Assembly: GCA_029099685.1 (NCBI GenBank)
Contig: JAQXOO010000027.1
Location: 1-64,000, forward strand
From: Clostridia bacterium
Lineage (GTDB): Bacteria > Bacillota > Clostridia > Oscillospirales > Butyricicoccaceae
Direction: 5' to 3'
DNA length: 64,000 nucleotides
Shown: one piece after another, positions 42,471 through 50,735 of the stretch
How positions within the stretch are numbered: position 1 is the stretch's first letter
How the letters are laid out: each line of letters opens with the position of its first letter
Translations under genes and position numbers: made by a program
Notes under the pieces: generated by a model
What the model saw: only the letters and a program-made list of their open reading frames with translations
What the model was told of the DNA's origin: nothing
Database searches by the model: none

Positions 42471-43058
42471 TTACCAAATCTTCATGCCGGAGAAGCCCAT
42501 GAAGGCCAGAGCCAGCAGGCCGGCGGTGACCAGCGCGATGGGGAAGCCTTCAAAAGCCTTGGGATACGCGGCGAAGCGCAGCTTTTCCCGGATGCTGGCA
42601 AACAGCACGATGGCGATCAGGAAGCCGATGCCGCCGGTAACGCCGTAAACCAGGGACTCGATGAAGTTGTAGTGGTTCTGGGTGTTCAGCAGCACCACGC
42701 CCAGAACGGCGCAGTTGGTGGTGATCAGGGGCAGGTAGATGCCCAGGGCGCTGTACAGGCTGGGCATGGCCTTTTTCAGGAACATTTCCACGAACTGGAC
42801 CAGGGCGGCGATGACCAGGATGTAAGCCAGGGTCTGCAGATAACCCAGGTTCAGGGGCATCAGGACCAGCTCGTTGATGACATAGCAGATGGCGGAGGCC
42901 AGGCCCATGACGAAGATAACAGCCATGCCCATACCGGCGGCGGTGTCCATCTTTTTGGAGACGCCCATGAAGGGGCAGATGCCCAGGAACTGGGAGAAAA
43001 TGAAGTTGTTGATCAGGATCGCGCCCAGCGTGATCTCAAGCAGTTTGGTAAAATCCAT
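42471..43058 (-). CDS. rnfA: Rnf complex subunit A (membrane)
   Basis: 195 residues with six membrane helices, homologous to RnfE and NqrE. The family block GAILINNFIFSQFLGICPFMG at the N-terminus is shown here as INNFIFSQFLGICPFMG; the Cys helps bind the 2Fe-2S centre shared with RnfE. It carries out ion and electron transfer across the membrane. Its ATG shares a base with the rnfE stop (TAATG), with GGAGG inside the end of rnfE. Confidence 0.95.
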   Translation of the reverse strand: MDFTKLLEITLGAILINNFIFSQFLGICPFMGVSKKMDTAAGMGMAVIFVMGLASAICYVINELVLMPLNLGYLQTLAYILVIAALVQFVEMFLKKAMPSLYSALGIYLPLITTNCAVLGVVLLNTQNHYNFIESLVYGVTGGIGFLIAIVLFASIREKLRFAAYPKAFEGFPIALVTAGLLALAFMGFSGMKIW

Positions 43059-43732
43059 TATTTCACTTCCTCCTTCTTAGCAGCTTTCTTTTCTTCGCTC
43101 TTGCGCATGGCGTACTGGGTCAGGGCGATCAGGCAGCCAAGCGTCAGGAAGCCGCCGAAGGGCAGGGTCAGGATGCTGACGCCGTATTCAGCGGGGAAGA
43201 TCTGGAAGCCGGCGCCGGTGCCGTCCAGGCACAGGCCCTTGACAGGATCCAGCAGGCCGCCGCCGAAAGCGCCGGTGCCCAGGAACTCACGGATGACGCA
43301 CATGGCCACCAGAACGATGGTGTAGCCAATGCCCTGGAAGATACCGTCCAGCGCGGAAGCGCCGAGGGTGTTCTTGGCGGCAAAGGCCTCGGCACGGCCG
43401 ATGATGATGCAGTTGACCACGATCAGGGGGATGAACACGCCCAGAGCGGAGGACAGCGCGGGGATGAAGGCCTGCAGCAGCAGGTCCACCACGGTGACGA
43501 AGCCGGCGATGACGACCACGTAGATGGCGATGCGGATATCATTGGGGATGATCTTCCGCAGCAGGGAGATGACGATGTTGCAGCAGGTCAGGATGATCAG
43601 GACGGACAGGCCCATGCCCAGACCGTTGAACAGGCTGGTGGTGATGGCCATGGTGGAGCACATACCCAGCAGCTGCACCAGAACGGGGTTTTGGGTGATC
43701 AGACCGTCTTTGAGCTGTTTTTTCACATTCAT
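43058..43732 (-). CDS. rnfE: Rnf complex subunit E (membrane)
   Basis: 224 residues, six membrane helices. The N-terminal block LKDGLITQNPVLVQLLGMCST carries the conserved Cys of the RnfA/E pair, here shortened to NPVLVQLLGMCSTMA. The C-terminus is Lys/Glu rich and soluble. It pairs with RnfA in the membrane core. GGAGGG precedes the ATG, 15 bases after rnfG. Confidence 0.94.
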   Translation of the reverse strand: MNVKKQLKDGLITQNPVLVQLLGMCSTMAITTSLFNGLGMGLSVLIILTCCNIVISLLRKIIPNDIRIAIYVVVIAGFVTVVDLLLQAFIPALSSALGVFIPLIVVNCIIIGRAEAFAAKNTLGASALDGIFQGIGYTIVLVAMCVIREFLGTGAFGGGLLDPVKGLCLDGTGAGFQIFPAEYGVSILTLPFGGFLTLGCLIALTQYAMRKSEEKKAAKKEEVK

Positions 43733-43747
43733 AATGTATTACCCTCC

Positions 43748-44284
43748 TTAACCCACGGTCTTAACGGCGTTCTGCGCGGCAGTGACGCCGGTGCAGATGG
43801 CGCGGGAAGTGATGGTGGCGCCGGAGATGGCCTGGATCTGACCGCCATCCTTGGTGACGGCGGCAGAGGAAATGCCCTGGAACTGGGCGCGCCAGGTCTC
43901 ACCCTTTTCGCTGGAAGAGGCGGCAATGGCGCCCAGGCCGGGGGTTTCGCCGCTCTCCAGGACGGAGATGCCGGTGACCGTGCCGTCGGCGGCAACGCCG
44001 GTGAGCATGGTGATGGAGCCCTGGGAGCCGGACACGGTGCACTGGACCACATAGCCCTTGTCACCGGCCTTATAGATAGAATCCACCAGGACGTCGCCGC
44101 CGGTGTAATCCACGGGCTGATAGTCGTCGGCGGGAAGGACGGCGTTCATGGCGGCGGCCAGCTTTTCATCGGCGATGACCTTAATGCGCTCCGCGGTGAT
44201 GCCGTTGACCAGACCCAGACACAGGGCCACGGCAGCGCTGACGGCAAACAGGATCAGCGCCAGCTTGACGATCTTATTGTTCAT
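43748..44284 (-). CDS. rnfG: Rnf complex subunit G (covalent FMN protein)
   Basis: 178 residues. One N-terminal membrane helix (about 5-25) and an extracellular FMN-binding domain. The attachment motif SGATITS, whose Thr takes FMN through a phosphoester bond in this family, lies near residue 157. The flavin transferase ApbE that loads it is not in this window. It starts inside the rnfD stop (ATGA). Confidence 0.93.
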   Translation of the reverse strand: MNNKIVKLALILFAVSAAVALCLGLVNGITAERIKVIADEKLAAAMNAVLPADDYQPVDYTGGDVLVDSIYKAGDKGYVVQCTVSGSQGSITMLTGVAADGTVTGISVLESGETPGLGAIAASSSEKGETWRAQFQGISSAAVTKDGGQIQAISGATITSRAICTGVTAAQNAVKTVG

Positions 44285-45291
44285 TTCGCGGCCTCCTTCT
44301 CAGCCTTGGGAGCCTTCACCGGCTTCACATAGCCGAACTTCACAGGCTGGGAGATTTTTTCGATGAGGAAGACGCAGCAGTTCATGATCAGAATTGCATA
44401 GGATACGCCTTCGGGATAAGAGCCAAAGTAACGGATCAGCACGGTGAGCACGCCGCAGCCGACGCCGTAGATGATCTGGCCCCTGGGAGTGACGGGGGAG
44501 GAAGCGTAGTCGGTGGCCATGAAGATGGCGCCCAGCATCAGGCCGCCGGACAGCAGTTCATAGGCCATCCAGGTGAAAGCGCCGCCGTCGCCCTTGGGGA
44601 AGATCAGGGTCAGAACGGCTACGGTGCCGATAAAGGCCACGGGGATGCGCAGGGAGATGACCCGGCGGTACAGCAGCCAGACGCCGCCCACCAGCAGGGC
44701 CAGGGCAGAGACCTCACCGATACAGCCGCCCACCATGCCCAGCGCGGCGTCGGTCATGCTGACGTCAGGCAGCCGGCCTTCCTTCAGGAAGGAGAGGGGG
44801 GTGGCGCTGGAGGTCACATCACAGCTGCCGAACAGGGGCAGAGCGGTGTGGACCTTGCTCCACATGGTCATGAACACGGGATAGGAGGCCATCAAAAAGG
44901 CGCGGCCGCCCAGAGCGGGGTTCATGAAGTTTTTGCCGATGCCGCCGAACAGGCTCTTGACGATGACAATGGCGAACAGGTCGCCGATGAGCACCATCCA
45001 CAGGGGCGCGGTGACAGGCAGGGTATAAGCCAGCAGCATACCGGTGACAATGGCGGAGCAGTTGCCGATGGTGCAGGGCTTTTTCAGCAGTTTGTTATAC
45101 AGCCACTCGAAGAACACGCAGCCGATGACGGACACAGCGGTGACCACCAGCGCGCGGGCGCCGAACACGAAGATGGCAAGCGCCAGGGCGGGGACCAGGG
45201 CGATGATGACGTCCAGCATGATCTGCCGGGTGTTGTCCTCGCTGCGGATATGGGGCGAGTTGCTGACTTTGACTTGAGAAAGATCGTACAT
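44281..45291 (-). CDS. rnfD: Rnf complex subunit D (membrane flavoprotein)
   Basis: 336 residues, eight to ten membrane helices. SSATPLSFLKEG near residue 175 resembles the flavinylation site of RnfD/NqrB. The start ATG at 45291 has GAGG eight bases ahead; a GTG at 45306 overlapping the rnfC stop is possible but lacks one. Together with RnfG it carries electrons through the membrane and drives Na+ or H+ export. Confidence 0.94.
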   Translation of the reverse strand: MYDLSQVKVSNSPHIRSEDNTRQIMLDVIIALVPALALAIFVFGARALVVTAVSVIGCVFFEWLYNKLLKKPCTIGNCSAIVTGMLLAYTLPVTAPLWMVLIGDLFAIVIVKSLFGGIGKNFMNPALGGRAFLMASYPVFMTMWSKVHTALPLFGSCDVTSSATPLSFLKEGRLPDVSMTDAALGMVGGCIGEVSALALLVGGVWLLYRRVISLRIPVAFIGTVAVLTLIFPKGDGGAFTWMAYELLSGGLMLGAIFMATDYASSPVTPRGQIIYGVGCGVLTVLIRYFGSYPEGVSYAILIMNCCVFLIEKISQPVKFGYVKPVKAPKAEKEAAK

Positions 45292-45302
45292 ATCGTTTCG
45301 CC

Positions 45303-46616
45303 TCACTTCTTTTTACGCGCATCCATGACACGCTGTTTTGCCACCAGGATGCCCTGCATCAGAGGCAGCTTGGCGGGGCACACATAGGTGCAGGCGCCGC
45401 ACTGGATGCAGTCCAGGGTGTTGTAATACTCCAGGTCGGCCACCTCGCCCTTGTCAGAGCACTGATAAATATAGGTGGGCATCAGATGCATGGGGCAGGC
45501 GGAAACGCACTTGCCGCAGCGGATGCAGGCCGGATGCTCCTCGGTGGTGCACTCATCCTTGCAGAAGGCCAAGAAGCCGTTGGAGCCCTTCATCACGGGG
45601 ATGTCCAGACGGTACTGGGGCATACCCATCATGGGGCCGCCCATGATCAGCTTGTTGGGGGGCGCCACAAAGCCGCCGCAGGCGTCGATCAGGTTTTCCA
45701 CCGGGGTACCGATGCGGCATTCCAGGTTCTTGGGGTTGGCGATGGCGCTGCCGGACACGGTGACGATGCGGCGGATGGCGGGCATACCGGTGGTGAACAG
45801 CCGGTAGATGGCCGCGGCGGTGTCGGTGTTGAACACGGCGGCGCCGGCGTCCGCGGGCAGCTTGCCGGAGGGGACCTCGCGGCCGGTCAGTGCCTTGATG
45901 ATGTGCTTTTCAGAGCCCTGAGGGTACTTGGTCACCAGGGGATAGAGCTTGACGGTGCCGTCCTCGGGCAGGTACTCCTGCAGCTTGGGGAAGGCGTCCT
46001 GCTTGTTCAGCTCCACGCCCAGCTTGACCTCGGGCACGCCGAAGATCTTGGCCAGCAGCTTGCCGCCGCCGACCACTTCCCAGGGGTACTCCAGCATGAT
46101 GCGGTGGTCGGACGTGACATAGGGCTCGCACTCAGCGCCGTTGATGATGACGGCGTCCACCTTGCCCAGGCCGGAAGAGATCTTCACGGAAGTGGGGAAG
46201 GTCGCGCCGCCGTGGCCCACGATGCCGGCCTCACGGACCGCCTGCACGATCTCCTCAGAGGTCATGGAGTCGATGTCCAGGGGATGAATGGAGGGGTCCT
46301 TCTCATCCTTGAAGTCGTTTTCGATGACCACGCTCAGGATCTCGGAGCCGAAGGAGTAGGGGCGGGGCTCCACAGCCACGACGGTGCCGGAGACAGAGGC
46401 GTGGATGGGAGAAGAAACGGGAGCTTGAGAATCAGCGATCTTCTGTCCCAGATAAACATGGTCGCCTACCTTGACAATGGGCTCGCAGGGCTTGCCGATG
46501 TGCATGGACATGGGCAGGACCACCTGCGCGGGAGCAGGTAACAGCTCGATTGCCTTGCCGGAGGTAGCACTCTTTTTATCGTCGGGATGAATACCGCCTT
46601 TGAAAGTATGTGCCAT
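45303..46616 (-). CDS. rnfC: Rnf complex subunit C (NADH/flavin and iron-sulphur protein)
   Basis: 437 residues, first gene of the operon. An N-terminal domain starts FKGGIHPDDKKSAT. The flavin/NADH-binding region has GHGGATFPTSVK. The C-terminus has two 4Fe-4S motifs, CIRCGKCVSACPMHLMP and CIQCGACTYVCPAKLPL. It passes electrons to NAD+. GAGGTGAGA precedes the ATG, and a good promoter lies 35-60 bases upstream. Confidence 0.95.
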   Translation of the reverse strand: MAHTFKGGIHPDDKKSATSGKAIELLPAPAQVVLPMSMHIGKPCEPIVKVGDHVYLGQKIADSQAPVSSPIHASVSGTVVAVEPRPYSFGSEILSVVIENDFKDEKDPSIHPLDIDSMTSEEIVQAVREAGIVGHGGATFPTSVKISSGLGKVDAVIINGAECEPYVTSDHRIMLEYPWEVVGGGKLLAKIFGVPEVKLGVELNKQDAFPKLQEYLPEDGTVKLYPLVTKYPQGSEKHIIKALTGREVPSGKLPADAGAAVFNTDTAAAIYRLFTTGMPAIRRIVTVSGSAIANPKNLECRIGTPVENLIDACGGFVAPPNKLIMGGPMMGMPQYRLDIPVMKGSNGFLAFCKDECTTEEHPACIRCGKCVSACPMHLMPTYIYQCSDKGEVADLEYYNTLDCIQCGACTYVCPAKLPLMQGILVAKQRVMDARKKK

Positions 46617-46647
46617 AGTCTCACCTCACTTAATGATTAACACATCC

Positions 46648-46676
46648 ATTATACTCACCGAAGCGAAAAATCTCAA
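46648..46676 (-). promoter_or_regulatory. Sigma-A promoter for the rnf operon
   Basis: Minus strand: TTGAGA (46676-46671), 17 bases, TATAAT (46653-46648). Confidence 0.8.
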
Positions 46677-46792
46677 TATAGAAAACGAAAAAAATGCACG
46701 ATTATTTTGAAAGATGGAACAAAATGTTGTAATATCTGAAAAACTCTGGCAGAAAAGCGGCGCCCCGCTTGGTCCTTTTTTGGCGGAAATCG

Positions 46793-46821
46793 TTGCATCC
46801 GGCAGGAAAATCGTGTAAAAT
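46793..46821 (+). promoter_or_regulatory. Sigma-A promoter for the CLC gene
   Basis: TTGCAT at 46793-46798, 17 bases, TAAAAT at 46816-46821, 42 bases before the GTG start. The 246 bases between rnfC and this gene hold this promoter, the rnf promoter and a weak hairpin (AAGCGG/CCGCTT at 46755-46770); no fluoride-riboswitch pattern was found. Confidence 0.6.
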
Positions 46822-46862
46822 ACCTTTATCTGTGAAAAACCTGTGATATGGAGGGAAGCGCC

Positions 46863-48125
46863 GTGAACGCCTCTGTATGGAAGGAACAGCTGGCCCATCT
46901 GGGGAAACACCTGGGCCTGTTCTGCAAATGGCTGCTGATCTCGGTCCTCACCGGCTGCGTGGTGGGCTGGATCAGCAGCCTGTTCGCGCTGGGCCTGCGG
47001 ACCGTTACCGCGTTCCGCGGGGACCACGGCTGGGTGGTGTTCTGCCTGCCCCTGGCGGGACTGCTCATCGTGTTTCTGTACCGCCGCTTTCTGGGCGAGG
47101 ACGGCGGCACCAACCTGGTGCTGTCCAACATCCACGCGCAAAAGGACGTGCCCTGGGTGATGGCGCCGCTGATCTTTTGCGCCACGCTGCTGACCCACCT
47201 GTGCGGCGGCTCTGCCGGCCGCGAGGGCGCGGCCCTGCAGCTGGGCGGAAGCCTGGGCAATGCCCTGGGACGGATGCTGAAGATGGACGACCGGGACCGC
47301 CGTGTGGTGGTCATGTGCGGCATGAGCGCCGCCTTCGCCGCCGTGTTCGGCACTCCCATGGCCGCCGCCGTTTTCGCTTTGGAGGTGGCCAGCGTGGGCG
47401 TCATGTATTACGCCGGGCTGATGCCCTGTGTCTTTTCCGCCCTGATCGCCTCCCGCATCGCCCCCACCATGGGCATCGGGCCGGAGCGGTTCACCATCGC
47501 CCTTGTGCCGGAAATGGACCTGTGGACCGCCGGACGGACGGTGGTGCTGGCGGCGCTGTGCGCCGGCACGGCCACCCTTTTGTGCGTGGTGCTCCACCGG
47601 GGCGGACAGCTGTGCAGATCCCTGGTGAACAATCCCTGGCTGCGGGCGGTCTGCGGCGGCTGCGTCATCATCGCCGTGTTTCTCATCCGGGGGGATCAGG
47701 ACTATCTGGGCGCCGGCGTGGGGCTGATCGAGCGCGCCCTGGAGGGCCAGGCCGACTGGTACGCCTTTCTGCTGAAGATGGCCCTTACCGCGGTCACCAT
47801 CGGCTGCGGGTACAAGGGCGGCGAGATCGTCCCCACCTTCTGCGTGGGGGCTACCTTCGGCTGCGTTGCCGGGGGCCTGCTGGGCCTGCCGCCTTCTTTG
47901 TGCGCCGCCTGCGGCATGGCGGCCCTGTTCTGCGGTGTCACCAACTGTCCCATCGCGTCGCTGCTCATCTCCTTTGAGCTGTTCGGGTACGAGGCCATGC
48001 CCTATTTCCTCATCACCGTGGCGGTGAGCTTTTTGCTGTCGGGCTATTACGGGCTGTATCACGAACAGACCATCGTTTATTCCAAATACAAAGCCATGCT
48101 GGTCAACCGCAAGGCCCGCGAGTGA
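46863..48125 (+). CDS. CLC-family channel/antiporter, resembling the fluoride subfamily
   Basis: 420 residues with about ten membrane helices. The block LTHLCGGSAGREGAALQLGG (GREGA near 119-123) and GGTNLVLSNIHAQ ahead of it resemble CLC-F fluoride/proton antiporters, which have GREGT and a GNNL-like segment. The usual chloride-type GSGIP motif is absent. The conserved FGTPMAAAVFALEV helix and the C-terminal GVTNCPIASLLISFELFG are also present. Fluoride export is therefore likely but not proven, and no fluoride riboswitch is seen. The GTG start has GGAGGG at good spacing. An ABC exporter follows 22 bases later. Confidence 0.8.
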   Translation: MNASVWKEQLAHLGKHLGLFCKWLLISVLTGCVVGWISSLFALGLRTVTAFRGDHGWVVFCLPLAGLLIVFLYRRFLGEDGGTNLVLSNIHAQKDVPWVMAPLIFCATLLTHLCGGSAGREGAALQLGGSLGNALGRMLKMDDRDRRVVVMCGMSAAFAAVFGTPMAAAVFALEVASVGVMYYAGLMPCVFSALIASRIAPTMGIGPERFTIALVPEMDLWTAGRTVVLAALCAGTATLLCVVLHRGGQLCRSLVNNPWLRAVCGGCVIIAVFLIRGDQDYLGAGVGLIERALEGQADWYAFLLKMALTAVTIGCGYKGGEIVPTFCVGATFGCVAGGLLGLPPSLCAACGMAALFCGVTNCPIASLLISFELFGYEAMPYFLITVAVSFLLSGYYGLYHEQTIVYSKYKAMLVNRKARE

Positions 48126-48147
48126 CCGGGGAAAGGAGCCTACCTCT

Positions 48148-49884
48148 ATGTCTATGGTCAAAAAGTTCATTTCTTACTACAAACCCCACTGGAAATTGTT
48201 CGCCATCGATATGCTGTGCGCTTTTCTGGTGGCCTGCTGCGACCTGGTCTATCCCCTCATCGCCCAGGACATCATCAATGTTTACGTCCCCAACCGCCAG
48301 CTGCGGCTGCTGCTGGTGTGGGCCGGCGTCATGCTGGTCATCTATGTGGCAAAGTGCCTTCTGAACTTCGTCATCCAGTACTGGGGCCACATCGTGGGCG
48401 TGCGGATGCAGGGGGATATGCGCCGGGATATGTTCCGGCACCTGCAGAAGCTGCCCTTCGCCTTTTTTGACGAGAACAAGACCGGCACCCTCATGTCCCG
48501 GATGATCAACGACCTGCAGGAGGTGTCCGAGCTGGCCCACCACGGCCCTGAAAACGTGTTTCTGGCCACGGTCATGCTCATCGGCTCCTTCGTGCTGCTC
48601 TCCCGGATCGACGTGTGGCTGGCGGTGATCGCCTTTTCCCTGGTGCCCCTCATGCTGCTGTTTTCCTGGAACGCCCGGAAAATGATGCGGGATTCCTTCG
48701 CAAAGGCCCGGGTGGAGACCGGCGAGGTCAACGCCAATGTGGAGACCGCCATCGCCGGGATGCGGGTGTCCCGGGCCTATACAGCCGCCGACCACGAGGT
48801 GAAAAAGTTCATGGATGCCAACGCCCGGCTGATGAAGGCCCGCGAACGGTCCTATTTCTCCATGGGCTACTTCAACTCCGGCACCGGGCTGTTCACCGAC
48901 CTGATGTACCTCACGGGCCTGGTGGCGGGCGGCCTGTTCTTTTACTTCGGCCGCATCGACGGGGGCCAGTTCACCGCCTATCTGCTGTTTATCAACAATT
49001 TCCTCAAGCCCGTCAACCGCATCATCTCCTTCTTTGAGCAGTTCATCAACGGCATGACCGGCTTTAAGCGCTTTCAGGAGATCCTGGCCCGGGAGCCCGA
49101 GCCGGAGGACCCCAACGCCCTGAAGCCTGACCGGCTGGCGGGGGACATCTGCTTCCGGGACGTGTCCTTCCGCTATCAGAACAGCGACGCTGCCGACGGC
49201 AAGGAGCGGGTCATCGATCATCTCAACCTGCAGGTAAAGGCGGGGGAGACGCTGGCCCTGGTGGGACCATCCGGCGGCGGAAAGACCACCCTCTGCCACA
49301 TGATCCCCCGATTCTATGAGCCGGAGAGCGGCGTCATCACCATCGACGGCATGGACCTGCGCACCATCGACCGCTGCGCCCTGCGGAAGAACATCGGCAT
49401 GGTGGCCCAGGATGTGTTCCTGTTCAACGGCACCATCAAGGAAAACATCGCCTACGGCGACCTGGGCGCCGGCGACGACGCCATCGTGGAGGCGGCGAAA
49501 AAGGCCCGCATCCATGATTACATCATGACGTTGGAGCACGGCTATGACACCCAGGTGGGCGAGCGGGGCGTCAAGCTGTCCGGCGGACAGAAGCAGCGCA
49601 TCTCCATCGCCCGGGTGTTCCTCAAGGACCCGCCCATCCTCATTCTGGACGAGGCGACCTCCGCTCTGGACAACGCCACCGAGATGGCCATCCAGCAGTC
49701 GCTGGAGGAGCTGGGCCGGGGCCGCACCACCATTGTGGTGGCCCACCGCCTGTCCACCATCAAACATGCCGACGAGATCGTGGTCCTCACCCGGGACGGC
49801 ATCGCGGAACAGGGCACTCACGACCAGCTGATGGAAAAGGGCGGCATCTACGCCGGCCTGTACCAGTACCAGTTCCGGGGATAA
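48148..49884 (+). CDS. ABC exporter, membrane plus ATPase domains
   Basis: 578 residues. Six membrane helices (about 15-310) and a complete ATPase: Walker A GPSGGGKTT, signature KLSGGQKQR, Walker B ILILDEATSALD and switch VVAHRLSTI. All sites are canonical, so it could act as a homodimer, unlike the asymmetric pair at 35394-39058. It belongs to the lipid/multidrug exporter group; the substrate is unknown. AAAGGAG stands nine bases ahead of the ATG. It may share the CLC promoter. Confidence 0.9.
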   Translation: MSMVKKFISYYKPHWKLFAIDMLCAFLVACCDLVYPLIAQDIINVYVPNRQLRLLLVWAGVMLVIYVAKCLLNFVIQYWGHIVGVRMQGDMRRDMFRHLQKLPFAFFDENKTGTLMSRMINDLQEVSELAHHGPENVFLATVMLIGSFVLLSRIDVWLAVIAFSLVPLMLLFSWNARKMMRDSFAKARVETGEVNANVETAIAGMRVSRAYTAADHEVKKFMDANARLMKARERSYFSMGYFNSGTGLFTDLMYLTGLVAGGLFFYFGRIDGGQFTAYLLFINNFLKPVNRIISFFEQFINGMTGFKRFQEILAREPEPEDPNALKPDRLAGDICFRDVSFRYQNSDAADGKERVIDHLNLQVKAGETLALVGPSGGGKTTLCHMIPRFYEPESGVITIDGMDLRTIDRCALRKNIGMVAQDVFLFNGTIKENIAYGDLGAGDDAIVEAAKKARIHDYIMTLEHGYDTQVGERGVKLSGGQKQRISIARVFLKDPPILILDEATSALDNATEMAIQQSLEELGRGRTTIVVAHRLSTIKHADEIVVLTRDGIAEQGTHDQLMEKGGIYAGLYQYQFRG

Positions 49885-49893
49885 AAACCCCGC

Positions 49894-49921
49894 AAAAGCA
49901 CCGCTTCGGCGGTGCTTTTTT
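49894..49921 (+). terminator. Intrinsic terminator after the ABC exporter
   Basis: AAAAGCACCGC at 49894-49904 pairs with GCGGTGCTTTT at 49909-49919 around TTCG, followed by more T. Confidence 0.9.
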
Positions 49922-49959
49922 GCGTTTTGCCCGCATATCCTTCACCAGGAGGGGAGATT

Positions 49960-50628
49960 ATGCGTCGATTTATCACCGAATACGGATATTTGGCCGTGAT
50001 GACGGTCTGCCTGGTGTGCTGCGCCGTGCTGCTGGTCAGCGTCACCACCGACCGGCCGCTGGTGGCCGCTGCCGAGACCCACATCCCGGTGCTGCGCACC
50101 CAGACCGCCCGGACGGAGGGGGAACACGCCCCGGAGAGCGCGCCGGAGATGTCCGGGGAAGGGAGCGCCGCGCAGGAGACCCTGTCGGGCCCCGGCGCGG
50201 GCTATGTGCTCACCGAGGAGTATCTGGAGACCGCCCTGGCGGATTTTCTGCCGGAGTGCTTTCCCGCCGCCGATCTGGACGTGGACCTGGAGGGCGGGCT
50301 GATGGAGCTGTCCTTTACCATGAGCCGCGGGGCGCTCAAGGATTATCTCAAGAGCCGGGGCGCGGAGCTGAGCCTCCGGCAGTCCCTGTTTCTGCAGATG
50401 CTGCCCCGGCAGCTGGAGGCGGAGGCGGCCTTTGCCCTGTCGGCGGATGAGGGCGGCCTACATCTGGCCCCCGTGACGCTGGAGGTAGGCGACCGGGCCT
50501 TTGACCTGTCGGGCCTGCCCGCGGATGTATTTTCCGCCGTGGACGAGGGCCTCAACGCCCTGCTGCAGAGCGCGGGGGTCAGCTTCTCCTCGGCGGAGTT
50601 CACAAACGAGGGCCTGCTGCTGAAATGA
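49960..50628 (+). CDS. Membrane-anchored protein of unknown function
   Basis: 222 residues from the ATG at 49960 behind GGAGGGG. A single helix near residues 10-28 (YLAVMTVCLVCCAVLLVSV) anchors it, a Glu/Ser/Pro-rich linker (about 45-80) follows, then a domain of about 140 residues with alternating charged helices and strands (LDVDLEGGLMELSFTMSRGA and later EVGDRAFDLSGLPADVFSAV). No family was recognised. It lies alone between two terminators with no clear promoter of its own. Confidence 0.65.
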   Translation: MRRFITEYGYLAVMTVCLVCCAVLLVSVTTDRPLVAAAETHIPVLRTQTARTEGEHAPESAPEMSGEGSAAQETLSGPGAGYVLTEEYLETALADFLPECFPAADLDVDLEGGLMELSFTMSRGALKDYLKSRGAELSLRQSLFLQMLPRQLEAEAAFALSADEGGLHLAPVTLEVGDRAFDLSGLPADVFSAVDEGLNALLQSAGVSFSSAEFTNEGLLLK

Positions 50629-50643
50629 TGGCCGGAGAACAGG

Positions 50644-50670
50644 AAAAGGACGGGAAATCCGTCCTTTTTT
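50644..50670 (+). terminator. Intrinsic terminator before miaB
   Basis: AAAAGGACGG at 50644-50653 pairs with CCGTCCTTTT at 50659-50668 around GAAAT, followed by TT. Confidence 0.85.
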
Positions 50671-50671
50671 C

Positions 50672-50700
50672 TTGCGTTTTGAAGGGCTGCGTGCTACAAT
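50672..50700 (+). promoter_or_regulatory. Sigma-A promoter for the miaB-mutS-mutL-miaA operon
   Basis: TTGCGT at 50672-50677, 17 bases, TACAAT at 50695-50700, directly after the preceding terminator. Confidence 0.75.
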
Positions 50701-50735
50701 ATATAGTGAATTTTTATCGATATTTTGGAGGCACT

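Noticed and set aside
46617..46862. Fluoride (crcB) riboswitch ahead of the CLC gene
   Set aside because: The conserved pseudoknot and GGNGAUGG-like start and the CUGAUGACUCC-like segment are not present.
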